From: Hyaloscypha bicolor E
Lineage: Eukaryota; Ascomycota; Leotiomycetes; Helotiales; Hyaloscyphaceae
Assembly: GCF_002865645.1 (NCBI RefSeq)
Contig: NW_020194628.1
Span: forward strand, 1,178,001 to 1,242,000
Direction of reading: 5' to 3'
DNA length: 64,000 nucleotides
Part shown: piece after piece, positions 22,984 to 36,199 of the stretch
Position numbering within the stretch: the stretch's first letter is position 1
Layout: the number at the start of each line of letters is the position of its first letter
The notes under the pieces: model-generated
Told to the model about the DNA's origin: nothing
Database searches by the model: none
The model's input: the letters and a program-made list of their open reading frames with translations, nothing else
Made by a program: the position numbers and the translations under genes

Positions 22984-25900
22984 TAAAAGTAAGCTAGGAA
23001 AAGGTTAAAATTATAATAAATCCTAAATATAAAGTTAACTTAATATAAGAAATAATAGCTATATTATCTAATCTTAATTAATCTCTCTTATTATAATATG
23101 TCTTACTTATAACTATTTCGCTAATCCAGGATATATATAGTTATTATACTAAATTAAAAGCATAAAATAATAATATTAAAGCCTAGTAAATACTAGTATA
23201 TAATATTCTTTATAGTCTTAAATTAATCTGAATAGGCCTTAAGCTTAATATTAATAGCCTATAAAACTAGCTCTACTTTAAAATAGCCTTTTATTTTCAC
23301 GTATTTGCTAGGGCCCTATCTAATTTGGTCTTTCCCTAAAGAAATTTAATAAAAACAAGTAAATAATTTCATAATTATATAACTAGCTATAAGTTTACTA
23401 AGGAAATATACTATAAAAATAGTATATTAACTTAAAAAGAGTAAAAAAAAAACAAAAAAAAAAAACAAATATAAGCTTTATAATTATATACTCTTGGGTA
23501 TATTATTTAAATACTAAAAAATGGTTTCGTGAATACTCTTTATATAATTCTAAAAATGCTACTTATATTATAATCCTATTTAATAAACTTTATATTAAAG
23601 CCAATTTCCTTTTTTAATATAAGCCAAATACTTCTACTTAAAGTATTTTATTAAGTTTCTCAGACTAATAAACTTGTAAATACACTTTTTAAATAGTAAA
23701 CTTTACTCCCTTAAATAAAGAAAATAAATAATAGTTCTTTTTTTAATAAATACTAATAATATAACATTATTTAACGTTTACTTCTCGGCCTAAATAGCTA
23801 TTAGCTAAAAGCTAATCTCTTTTAATAATATTAAACTTTTCCGTTATATTAATAATCTTTTATATAATATGGCAATAACTTTCCTTTTCTGGAAGTAATA
23901 ATAGGTAGTAACTATATTAATAGCTATATTACGGTAATAGAACTTTTCTTTAATAATTATACCCGGAAGTATTATTATTATCTCGGCTAAATACTTTTAA
24001 AGTAAAAATATTTTATTATTTTAGTTTAAGGTAATCTTTATGTTTTGGCTAAGTTTAAGCCTAAAGAGTTACTACTTAATTTCGTTAACTAAATATTTCA
24101 AATCCTAATATTTTTAAATATACTTAAAAAGCATAGCTCTTAGCTACTACCTAATATTAAAAATTACCTGGCCAATAATCCGGTATCTTGGCTATTATAT
24201 TACTATACCCTAAAAATGACACTTCTACTTTTTCTGCTTTATAATAAGATAATAAATAACAAGATTTTAATTAATAGATAGAAATTTTTTGGGCGTGAGT
24301 TCTTATAGTTAGTTAGGATTAATTTAATAAGTTATCTAATAGACCGCCCGTATTAGGTTATACTAAGGTTTATAGCCGGAAATAATAACTCGCATATTAA
24401 TAGTAATTATTTACTAAAGGTAATACTTAATAAAAGTATTAATTTTGGTATATTATATTATTATATTTTAAAGTATATTACTTACGTTACCTATTAGTCT
24501 ATAGTTAATATATTATATTATAAATAAAAAAGTAAAGTTACGAAAAGAGAAATAAATAATATATATTACTCTAGTTAAAAATATTGCCTATACTATATTA
24601 GAAGAAGTATAAACGCGTGATCTATAGAAATCTAATAAGTATACCAAGTTATTTTATTTACTTTAAAAAAGTTATATATAATAATAGCTAGTTAGGCAAG
24701 ATCTCCTAGCTATATAATATCCTAGTAAACTTACGAAAAACAGGAATATTAATTATCTTTAGCTTTAAATATAAAAACAACTATTTATAGCTAGACAGAA
24801 TATCTAGTTTACTAATTCTTTTAGCTAATATAAGATTTAGGGCCAAAAACGTATTATTAGCAAAAATGAAACCTAAAAAGGTAATATGTGAACTAAAAAT
24901 CAAAAACAAATTAAAAATAATCTTAAGAAATATAAATGTATTTTTAGCTTTATATAAGTCGCATGTTTTGGCTAAAATAAGCAAGGAAGGAAAAGAAGAT
25001 AAGACTTAAAATTAAACTTATACTTTTTTTATACTAAAATATTTTTTTATAAACTTATACGTAAACTTAATTAGAATCTAATAAGGCCCGCTACTAAGGT
25101 CCCAAAGTAAGTTAACCGCAATATTACTATAATAAAGCTTTAAAAGCACTAAAGGTTAGTTTGCGAAAAATATAACTAATTAATAAAAAAAGCAAATTTG
25201 AATTTATTACTAATTATATATATATTTCTGTTTTATTATAATTAAGTTAATCTATAGAATGCCTATAAGATCCTTAATATATATTATAATATTATTGTAC
25301 TTTTTTATTAATAAATAATATTTCTTTATTAGCTTCTTAAGGACCTATAATAAATATTTATTAGCTCTCATTTATAATAATTCAATTTAAATTAAGCAAA
25401 CAGATAAAAAATGCTATTTACTTAATATATATAACGGTTTATCTTTCCCTTAATCTTCTCTTTAGTTACTCGTTTATATATAAGCCAAAAGACTTTTTAG
25501 TATATCTCGAGTATATTAGCCAATTAAATACCTATAAGCTTCTTCTTATCCTTCTCCTAATATTAATTTAATATCTATTCAAAAAAGGCCTTAAAAATAC
25601 GGCAAAAGACAGCCTATATTATTTAAGCAAAATTCTTTTGTATATATTTATAATATTTATAAAAAGTATTAGATTAGTAAATTTAATAATAAAAGATAAT
25701 AAATAAATAAAAAATATACTTACTAATGAAAATTTCCCTTAATTATATCCAAAAGAAAAAAGCTACTATTACTATAATCCTTATTTTTATTTTTAAATTT
25801 ATTTAAATTATTCTTTTAGTTAAAGTAATATTTTGGTAAATAAACGTTTTTTTCTTTAGTAAACCACTTTAGATCTGGCAGGTTTGTCTTATTATCTCTA

Positions 25901-26099
25901 TTTATATTAATATTAACGTTTATTAGCTTAGTCTTAGTATTAATTTCCTTTTACTTATCTTTTATATTAAAAAAGCTTTTAATATCTAATTTATTACTAT
26001 TAAAAAAAGCAAAGTTTAGTATTAGTTATTAGTAATAATATATATTAACTAAATTAATTAAAAAAAAAATAGCGAGAGTAATTAAAAGTAAAGAAGTAA

Positions 26100-26520
26100 A
26101 GCAGAAGATATGAGAAGAAGCCTGCTACCCAAATAATAGCGGCGGCTAGCGGAGGAATAGGAGAGAGGTAAAGCGAGGGATAGTAATAGTTAAGTATAAA
26201 AGGTTTAGAAGAAAGAAGATAGAGGAGAGAGAGAGAGGGAGGATAAACAAAGATATAGGATAGCCGCTATCTTGGTAGGCAGCTATTTTCTGCTCCCCTT
26301 TTCTTAGTAAATATTAAACAAGGATAATATAAGAGAAGTAGTTTTCCGAATAATAACTTAACCTACTCGCTTTTTTTCGTATTTTTATAACAGGGGTCCC
26401 TACCGCCTTGCCGCCTTGGCCATAAGATACGCAAGTACTAGGGCAGTGCAAGATTTTGGCAAGTCAACTACGGAAAACAGTAACTAAACCGGCCGAAAAT
26501 AATAGCCAATTTGCCGTCTA
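26100..26520. other. GC-richer island within the AT-rich block
   Basis: About 400 bases of near-normal composition with a (GA)n run at 26,221-26,240 and CCGCCTTG repeats near 26,400. No frame is convincing. It may be a less mutated transposon end such as a solo LTR or leader; this is not proven. Confidence 0.4.
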
Positions 26521-28540
26521 GTTATTAAATAAAGTATAAAATTAGCTATTTATATATTACTATAATATTAATTCTATTATATATACTAATATTTAAAGAT
26601 TTAGTAATTAGAATATTTAATAATAGAAGAAAGAAATAGCTAGCTATTATATATATTTATTAATATTTATTTATATAATAACTATTACTAAAAGCTATAT
26701 ATTATTATATTATAATTATCTAAAAGCTTCCTAATTTAGTTTTTATCTTTATATCTCTAATTACTAAAAATAATAACTATTTATATCTAGCTTCTTAGCT
26801 AAATTACTATTATAATTAAAGCTATTTCTATTAAAAATTAATAGTAATCCGGAAATAATATTATTATTTCCGATTCTAATATAGCTTTCTAGTATTTATA
26901 GAACTAGGCTTTTATTTAAGGCTTTACTTTTATTATTAAATTAAAGAATAAGATTCGAATTTAATAGAAATATATCTTTTATAAAAAGAAAACTCGAAAT
27001 ATTTATTAAATTATAAAAACTAATTAATAGTATATTAGTATATTTATTTATAAAACTAGTTATTTTATTTATTACTATATTAGTAAATAAAAAAAACAAG
27101 AAAATTAATAAATCTTCTATTATAATAAGTATTTAAAATATAATTATTCTTATTCTATTAATTTCTTCTTATTATTATTATATTACTATTATTAATCTAG
27201 ATATTTTAAAGCTAAATATATTACTAAAACCTATTAGGAAATTATTAGTTTTAAAATATTATTAAATATTCTTTAAAAAATAGAGTTTAAGATTAAGTAA
27301 AAAGAGTTTTATAACTTAATATATAAATAAAATAAGATAAAGCTATTAAATTAAAAAAAGCTTATATAATTATTATTTACCTTAATAATTAAATCTATTA
27401 TATTCTTATTAATAAGATATATATATTTAATAACTTTAGAAATAAAACAAATTATATTATTTAATATATTATATAATATATTCTCGAATAAATTCGCTTT
27501 AATTATTAATTTATTTCGGGATTTCTACTTAAAACTAATACTATCTTTAATAAAAAATACTAATATCTTTTATTTTATAACTTTATAGAAATTAATAATT
27601 ATAGAAAGAGCTATTATATTATATAATTATTTACTATTAGTAAAAAAGCCTGTATTTTTAAGAAAATTAAAAAGATATAGAAGTAATTTATTTTTTATAA
27701 CTATTTAGAGCTAATAGTTTTAACTAGAGACTTTATTACTGAATTAGTAATATTTATTATTTAATTAGCTATTAAAAAAAAGTACTTAAAGCTAGAGAGA
27801 ATTATACTATAAAAAGTAAAGAAAAAGTAAATAATTTTAGTAATAATTTTAATAATATTAGAGAAATTAGTAGAAATTATAAAGTTATTACTAGAAGTTC
27901 TTAATTATAATTATATAAGGCTGACTTTTAAAAAATTATTATAGATTATATTACTAATATTAAGAAATTAATTCTATTATTAAATAGTAATATTATAGTA
28001 TTTTAGTATTATTAAAAGTATATAGTTAATATAATTAAGGCTAGACTAATTAGAAAAGATTACTTAAAAGTATTATATAATATTATACTAAATCTAATCT
28101 GGAATTAAATAAAAGTATCTAATATTAAAACTCTAGAAATAGTATAATAAGCTCTTTTTAATTATATATATTTTATAAAATTTATTTATTTAATAAATTA
28201 TTATAAACTTAAAAAGCCTTTATTTTACTTTATTTATATATTAAAATATTCGAATTTAGATATTAATTTAACTTAAAGAAATAAGAAATAGTACTATATT
28301 AGTTCTAGCTAACTAAATAAAAGTATTTCTATTAGCTATATTATTATTAAAAAGCTAAACTCTTTATTTAAGAAATATAATAATTTACTTAATAAGAATT
28401 ATTTAATATATCTTTAATTAATTAATAAGTTATTTTTCTATTAATATTTTTAGAAGCTTATATATTATTATTTTAGACTTATTATAGAGAAATATTATTT
28501 TATAAAAATAATATTAAATTACCTAAAATAAAAGTATTAT

Positions 28541-28840
28541 TTTATAATATATATAGAATTATATATAACTTAAAGATATATAATAAATCTCGGATATTAT
28601 AGGTATTAATTAAAGAAATTAGTAGCCTTTTAATATTATAACTAACTATTATTTATATTATAAATATTAGACTTATAAATTATTAATTATATATATATTA
28701 TTAGAATCTTCTATTTAGAGAAAGCTTTTTTAAATCTTATAAAAGAAATAAAGATTAGTTTTATACTAAATTTAATATTATAATTTATTAATTTATTAAT
28801 TTATTTTATTATCTTATTACTTACTAATAAATATTTTATA
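28541..28840 (+). repeat. 5' LTR of element B
   Basis: Direct repeat of 42,243-42,542. Shared blocks include ATATATAACTTAA, ATTATAACTAACTATTATTT and AGAAATTAGTAGCC. Differences are mostly A/G and T/C, with this copy the more A/T-shifted. The edges are approximate. Confidence 0.75.
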
Positions 28841-29096
28841 AACTAATCTTTCTATTTTTTTAAAAAAAAATAGTTTAATAAATAATTATATCTCGAAATC
28901 TATAAAATATATAAAATATATAATTTCTTATTAAAGTTATTTCTATAGAAAAAGTTAACTAGATTAATTCTAATATAGATAATAATAAAGATTTATTTAA
29001 TAGTTTTAATAAGGCCTTTTAAAAGCCTCTAAAAGCTAGTAATAATAATAGAAATAATTCTAGTAAAATTAAAATATTGAGATTAATATCTAAGTT

Positions 29097-29358
29097 ATTA
29101 TTATTACGATTCCCAGATACCTTGCCAGATACCAGATGCCTTCTAGATATATATAATACGGCCGCCTTACTAGAGAAATATACTTGGAATATACTAGAGA
29201 TATTTAGAAGGCTAGCCCCTTTAGGACTAGTATACTATAAAATACATATACTTCCTTACAACCTCTTATATTCTAGTTTTCCCTTCCTTAGCTTTGAATC
29301 GTCTTTATAAGGGACCTTCTACCTTGCTTTCCAAGCCCTGAATACCATATCCGTAATA
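29097..29358 (+). repeat. 5' LTR of element A
   Basis: Aligns without gaps to 35,513-35,772 from the CCCAGAT block to the end. About 25 differences were counted by eye, all transitions. The end GTAATA corresponds to GTAACA in the other copy. The start is uncertain by a few bases. Confidence 0.85.
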
Positions 29359-30279
29359 GTATTCAAAGCTTACTTTCTTTAATCCTATAGAGGATTTCAA
29401 ATAAACTAATTCAGAACCATTAGAAATATAGGTACTACCAAGACGACGGAACCTCAGAAACTCGAGTAATAGACTCTAGAATAATAAAAGTGAAAAGCTT
29501 TAGAACCCTTAAAGAAATTAGATATTTATACTTTTATAAATATATACTAGTAGTATATTAGAAACCCTCCCGAAAACCCGAAAAATCGAAGAACCTCGAA
29601 TAAAGGCTACTCTTTAACCAAGTCCTAGAATAATAGATACCTATAGGCCAGTAACCTAACTACTACCCCCAAGTCCTATCCTATAACCTTATAGGCCCTA
29701 TATATATACTGGTAACGAGACTGCCAGGGAGAATATAATAGAGGAAAAGTATAATAGGTTAATTTCCCAGGATACTATATAACCAGGAACTATATTAACT
29801 TCTACTAAGGCTTCCGGTAAAGCTCCTACTAGTTCAGGTCGTTCCGTCGGCGGCCCTTCCCGAACCGAATATTCCGTTAGTATTTCTGGAGAATTTGTAA
29901 ACGAGTCTATAGAAATAGAATCCTCTGCTTTTATTATAAAGCTTCTAGAAACTAATAATTATATTACTACCGGAGAGTTATATAAATAGGCCAAGGAACC
30001 CGATATTTTACTTTCAGATATTAATATTATTATAAAAAGCTACCGGGAGAATATCTAAAAAGCTATTTCGTATAAGAATACCTATAGTTATAATAAAGCT
30101 ATTCTCGAGAATATTAAGCTCTATAATACCAAGCTCGAGGACAAAGTCAAATGTTATATGGCTATAGTAGATCGGCTTATAGTAGCTCCAACTACTTCTA
30201 TTCCGCCTATTCCGACTATTCCGAACCTCTTTTAAAAGAATTCCAAACTATCTCCTGCTTATTCCTATCCAGGATCCCC

Positions 30280-31230
30280 TATATCTTACTCTTTCTTTAG
30301 AGGTACTAGAGTTACTAAGCTCCCAGATCTAAATCTCTTTACTAGAGATTATACTATCTTTAATAACTGGCTAGTTCAAATTAAAAACAAGCTATAAAGA
30401 AATACTAACTTATATCCCTTAGAGGATCTTAAGATTATCTATATTTCTAGTAGACTTACCGGTAATACTCTTGCCCTAACTAATCCTCATATAAATAAAG
30501 ATAGTTCAAATTAGTACTATTAGCTCTTAGAGTTCTACTCTTACCTAAAGAAGCTATATTCTAATCCTAATAAGATATAGAATACTTACTATAACTTTAG
30601 TAAGCTTTAAATATATTCTAGTCAAATATTTCAGAAGTTCTATATTTTCTTCTTATAACTATCTATAGAAGGCGGTATTAGTCTTTAAGATATTAAGTAT
30701 AAACTAAATAAGAAACTCCTATTAAAGCTCCAGAAGTTAGTATATATATACTATAATAATTTATCTATTAATACTACTTGCTTTACTTAATACTATACTA
30801 CTAATAATTAGTAAATTAAGGCTATATATAAGAAGACTAAGGAGTATAAGAAGGCAGGAGCTGTCCTAGCCAAGTTCACTTCTAGTACTATACCCTTATA
30901 TACTTCTAAGGAGTATACTCCTAAGAAGGAATCCAAAAAGCCTATATTAACTACTCTTATTAAATATATACTCCCTTATAAGTATAAGTAATATCCTATA
31001 AAAACCGAGGATCTCTTAACCGTTAAATACTATAACTATAACGAGTTCGGCTACTATACCAGATACTGTCCGTTTCTATATAGTAAGGAAACTAAGGTAG
31101 CTCTCTCTAAAATTGAGCCAGGCTTAGTTCCTATTTTATTAGAGTATACTATTTAAATAGAGTATTTGGAGGATTCGAACTCTGATTCTAGTATAGAACC
31201 GGGAAACGAGTATCCCTAAAAAAAGTCTCT
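30280..31230 (+). pseudogene. Element A gag-like region (capsid and zinc knuckle)
   Basis: A broken frame resembles gypsy capsid sequence: KLPDLNLFTRDYTIFNNWL near 30,320, then a Y-P-x-E-D-L-K-I-x-Y-I-S-S-R-L-x-G segment. At 31,025-31,072 a CCHC zinc knuckle (C-x2-C-x4-H-x4-C) is recognisable, but three of its four metal ligands are now Tyr codons; only the last Cys (31,067-31,069) remains. The gene is inactive. Confidence 0.7.
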
Positions 31231-31249
31231 ATTTTAGGGGCTTATAGTA

Positions 31250-34200
31250 TAGATTTGGTAGAGATTAACTTGATTTGCCTAATAGGAGGGAATACTCTTA
31301 TAATGCCCTATACTATTAATATAAATGAATTAGGAATTAAATCTTCTTTCCTTATTAATACTAGAGCTAATAGTTATGCTTTTATTAATATAAAGCTTAT
31401 TTAGCTTATAGAGCGATTTTTAGGAGTGGAACTATAACCTCTTTTCTTACCCTATACTATATACGGTTTTAATAGAAAGCTAGCTGAATCTATTAAGAAA
31501 TATATAGAAGTCTTACTTCTAATTAACGGACGAAGTATTAATATACCTATAATTATCCTAAACTTTAGAGATTATAATATTATCCTTAATAGGAAATAGG
31601 TAATATATATTAATATTCTGGTTAATTATAGAAGATATAGGTTTATATAGCCAAAAAACAAGCCTAAATCTATATAATTCGGTTATATTATTAGTATTTT
31701 ATAATAATAGCTAGAGAAGTAACCTAATAAGAAGTATTAAAAGAATACTAATTAACGAGATTCTATTATAAGCTATTTCTGGAAACCTTCTATTCTAGAA
31801 CGGTTTTTCTCTTTCCAGACTAATTAAAGGGAATTATATAAGATTATAGAAAAGGAGCTTCTATAGCCTAATTAAGATATAATACCTAAGTAAAAGCCGA
31901 AAAAGCGGAAAGAGGTCCTTAATAAAAAGCAAATATTAGATCTAGCTATTTTTACCTCTATAGTATTTAATTATATAGCTAAGAAAAAAGATAATATTAT
32001 TAATTAAATCTCTATTTATAAGATTAATAAGGAGCTTAAAGCTCGGAAAAAAGAAGCTATTTCTGGCCCAGAGGATTAATAACCGGAAGAAATAGAACTT
32101 TAGTAGCTATAGAGGATATTACTTCTGGAACTTAAGGAATATACTTCTGTTTTCTCTAAAAAGAAATCTAATATCCTTTCTTTTTATAGACTATATAATT
32201 ATAAGATTTAGATTAAAGGCCTAAAGAGAACCGAGAGTATTAGATATTAATTCCTCTAGTAATAGTCTACTTAAGAGCTTCTAGAAATTAAGTATTTCTT
32301 ATAAGATAATCTGGCTAAAGGCTTTATTAAAACTAGTCAGGCTCCCTTTATTTTACTAGTTCTTTTTATAAAGAAAGCAAACGGAGGTTTATACTTCTAT
32401 ATTAATTTCTGCTACCTGAATAATATTACCCGGAAGAATTAATATCCCCTTTCCCTTATTAATAAGACTTTAAGTTAATTATCTAAGGCCAAGATCTATA
32501 CTAAATTAGATATCTATTAAGCTTTCTATTATATAGCTATAGACCCGGACTCTTAAAAGCTAATAATATTCCGTATCTGCTATAGAGTATATAAATATAA
32601 TATTTTCTGGGAAGGCCTTATAAATAGCCCGGCTATATATTAATACTATATAAATAATATATTCTTTAAATATCTAAATAACTTTTATATAGTATACCTT
32701 AATAATATTCTCATTTATTTAAAGGATCCAGTAAAATACAAATAGTATATACGAAAAGTACTAGACTACTTATATCTTACTGGCCTCTAAGTAGATATTA
32801 AGAAATCGGAATTCAAAATTATATATATAAAGTATTTGGGCTTTATTATCTCTATATCTGGTATTAAAGTAGATTCCGATAAAGTCGAAGTAATATATAA
32901 CTAGTAACTCCCAAAGATAGCTAAGGGTATATAGTTCTTTTCCGGCTTTTATAACTTTTATAGATATTTTATTAGAGAGTATAGACGGATTACTAGACCT
33001 TTTATCTTATTTACAAAAAAGGATATTCCCTTTAAGTAGTCCGAATAATACCGAGAGGCTTTTATCTGCCTAAAGGAAGCTATAATTTCTATTCCAGTTT
33101 TGTAATACTATAATCCAGATTTGCCTATAATAGTAGAAATAGATATATCCAAAGAAGTAGTTACTAGCCTATTCTCTTAATAAGACCCAGAAACAGGCCT
33201 TTAGTATCTAGTAGCTTATTTTTCCAAAACCATATTCCCGGTAGAACTCAATTATAATATATATAATAAGGAGATATTTACTATAGTTCGAATATTAGAG
33301 GAATGGAAAACTGAACTAAAAGGCCTTTAGGATATTTCTTTTAAGATCTATTCTAATTACTATACCTTGGAGTACTTTATAACTACTAAGAAGCTCTCTT
33401 TTTAATAAGCTAGATGGGCTGAGCTCTTATCCTATTATTACTTTAAGCTTATATATTATTCTGGAAAATCGAATAAGTAAGTAGATATTTTATTATAAAG
33501 ACAAGATAAAGTAGATACTTAGGGCCAGATTAAGAAGAAGCTATAAACTCAAGTATTTCTCTCCAAAAATAAGATTAATCCGGAGATTATCTATAATTTA
33601 TAGCTTATAATAATATTTTATAAGATTGACTTATTTGATCCGGAATTCGGCCCTGAAAACCAAATATATACTAAAGATTTTCCGGAAGAGAATATCTCTA
33701 TTAGAGATATAATTCCCCTGGAAGAAGGTATTCTCTTAGAAGCTTTACCGGTAGACTCTATTATAGTAGCCCCTATAGAAGTACTATTGAAGGCTCCTGC
33801 CGAGTATAGTAGTTTGCAACTTATAGATAAGATCCTATAGGATAATCGTATATTACCGGATCTAGAGAAGCTATATATAATAGCCCAAGCCGAAAATAAT
33901 ATCTGGATACTATAAGACAGCCTCCTTTTATATTATAGAAAACTTTATATTACAGAGAATGAAATAACCTCCGGACTACCTTTACGGACTGCCCTAATTT
34001 ATAAAGTATATAATAAATCCCTTTCTGAATATCCTGGATATATAAAGCTCTAATAGCTATTAAAGGAGTAATATTACTAGCTATCTATAGATAAGGATAT
34101 TAATTAATACTATAGTAATTACTATACTTATAGGAGATTATATATATCTAGAGATAAGAAGCCTGGTTTGCTTTATTCCCTTCCAGTTCCTGATTGCCCC

Positions 34201-35260
34201 TAGTAGTATATTACCGTAGACTTCAAGAGCTATCTAGAAAGCAAATCGGGCTATAATATAGTTACTATATTTATAGATCGCTTGTCTAAATACCTAATTA
34301 CAATTCCTATATAAGATATGATTATAGCCAAATAGCTAGTACCTCTGTTTTTACTCTATATAGTATACCAAGTAGGTATTCCAGAAATAATTATATTAGA
34401 TCGGGAACTCTAATTTATATCCGATTTTTGGAGCGAATTCTATATAAGAATTGGTATAAAGCTTAAGCTCTTTATAGTTAATTATTTTCAAATAGACGGA
34501 TAAACGGAGATTATTAATTAGTATTTTGATTAGAGATTATACCTGTATATTAATTACTACCAGGATAACTGGAACGAATAGATTACTATAATCGATTATT
34601 AATAAGCCTCTTTTTGGTACGAAACTATTAGCCAGTCCCTATTTATAACTGAAAAGGGCTATAAGCCTTATATCTCTCTGGACTGGAACTCTCCTATTAA
34701 AGCTAACTTACCTAAAGAGAAGCTAAATAGGAATAAAGCTAAAGTATTAGTAAATTGATTATATGAATTATAGTAACTTGCCCAAGGCTATATAGAGCGA
34801 GTATAGGAATAATATATAGTATAAGCCAATAAATACCGCTATCTGATCGATTTCAAAGTAGGAGATAAAATATAGGTTATTATAAAGTACTGGAAATCCG
34901 ATTATCCGAACCGGAAGCTAGAGAATTAAATAGAGGGCCCATTTGAGATTCTAGAATAGTATGGCTATTTGTTTCTCCTGAAACTGCCGGAAACTATAAA
35001 GATATATCCAGTTTTCTATATAGAGAAGCTATAAAAAGACTCCCAGAATCCTCTGCCAGGTTAAGTAAATCCGGAACTACTCCTATTAATACTAGAGGAT
35101 AGCGAATAAGAGTATAGTATTAAACGGGTTATTATAATTAAGCTAGTAAGAAATAGGCTAAAGTATAGAATTTAGTAGGTTGGTTGGGATAAAGATCTAG
35201 TATAGTATCTAGCTTTAGTACTAAGTAATAGCCCCCTGGTTTTATAGAGTTTCTATAATA
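31250..35260 (+). pseudogene. Element A pol relic (PR-RT-RH-INT-chromodomain)
   Basis: Degraded but easily read. The protease motif DTGA appears as NTRA near 31,357. RT has KANGG near 32,380, KLDIY and YYIAIDPDS near 32,505-32,550, and VYLNNILIY at 32,692-32,718 where family members have YLDD. RNase H sequence with VEIDISKE lies near 33,135. The integrase keeps VDFKS (34,216), SKSGYNIVTIFIDRLSK-like sequence, LDRE near 34,395 and a TEIIN segment near 34,502. A chromodomain-like tail with VGWDKD lies near 35,190. In-frame stops are frequent, and both RT catalytic aspartates are Asn codons, so the element cannot move by itself. Confidence 0.85.
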
Positions 35261-35512
35261 ATAATATCGATATACCAGGACCTCTATAAAACCTATAATA
35301 CTGGCTAGACTATATAAAAAATAATACTTGTCCAGAACCATACGGAAATAATAATAAATCCTCCTAAATCATATAGTAAAGGCACCGGCCTTTTATATAT
35401 AATATCTATATCCGAGATACTAGTTTTACTTTGGGAAGGAGTATAGTATGAAATTGGATAGATTAACGGCTTATATAAAGCTCGGGAATAAGCTTATTAT
35501 AAAGGGAGGGAA

Positions 35513-35772
35513 TAATATTACAATTCCCAGATGCCTCGCCAGATGTCAGATGCCTCCTAGGTATACGTAATACGGCCGCCTTACTAGGGAAATATGCTTG
35601 GAATATACTAGAGATATTTAGAAGGCTAGCCCCTTCAGGACTAGTATATTATAGGATATATATACTCCCTTGCAGCCTCCTGTATTCTAGTTTTCCCTTC
35701 CTTAGCTTTGAATTGTCTTTATAAGGGACCTTCTACCTTGCTTTCCAAGCCCTGAATACCGTACCCGTAACA
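35513..35772 (+). repeat. 3' LTR of element A
   Basis: Partner of 29,097-29,358. It begins after the polypurine tract and ends GTAACA. This copy retains more C and G than its partner. Confidence 0.85.
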
Positions 35773-36199
35773 ACTATTATCTAAACTATAAAATAGAGCT
35801 TATATACTAAAATTAAAGTACTCTAATAAAAGCAAGAATTAGAACTTATTTTTTTTCTAATATAATAAGCTTTAAAAATAATCTCAATATTATTTATTAG
35901 AAACTATTATATAATATTTTAAAAATGTATTTAGATTAAGAAAAGCTTTTTAAAGTTCGAATATCTGACTTATATTATAGAAAGTTTTTTAAGAAATAGA
36001 GAATATTTATATTTTTCTAAGAAATAGTTTTTAAAATCTAATTTTAAACTTATAATAAATACTTTTCTAAAATTAACTTTATTATAAATACTTTTAGAAA
36101 CAAATCTTATAATATTTAAGAAGTTATAGTAAAGTAAAGCCTACTATTATATAAGATTTATTAGAAGTAATTTAAGGTCTATTTAGCTAATATATTTCA

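Larger units (their letters stand above)
12241..28540. repeat. AT-rich RIP-type block, unclassified transposon debris
   Basis: About 16 kb dominated by A/T, dense in stops in all frames; no frame exceeds about 73 codons. TA steps are very common while CA and TG are depleted by eye, as expected after repeat-induced point mutation. I could not assign a superfamily to any part: fragments around 16,170-16,520, 17,560-18,060 and 26,940-28,400 look like eroded coding DNA but show no safe motif. Local tandem and inverted repeats are listed separately. No functional gene is proposed. Confidence 0.7.
29097..35772 (+). mobile_element. Ty3/gypsy chromovirus-type LTR retrotransposon A, nested in B
   Basis: A complete element of about 6.7 kb: two ~260-bp LTRs, a gag-like region, then pol in the order protease, RT, RNase H, integrase and a chromodomain-like C terminus. 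That order and the terminal chromodomain place it in Ty3/gypsy (chromovirus clade). A purine tract (AAAGGGAGGGAA, 35,501-35,512) sits directly before the 3' LTR. Coding DNA is riddled with TAG/TAA, many at expected Gln or Trp positions, so the copy is dead. It is clearly less eroded than B or C, so it is probably the youngest insertion. A clean target-site duplication was not identified. Confidence 0.88.
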
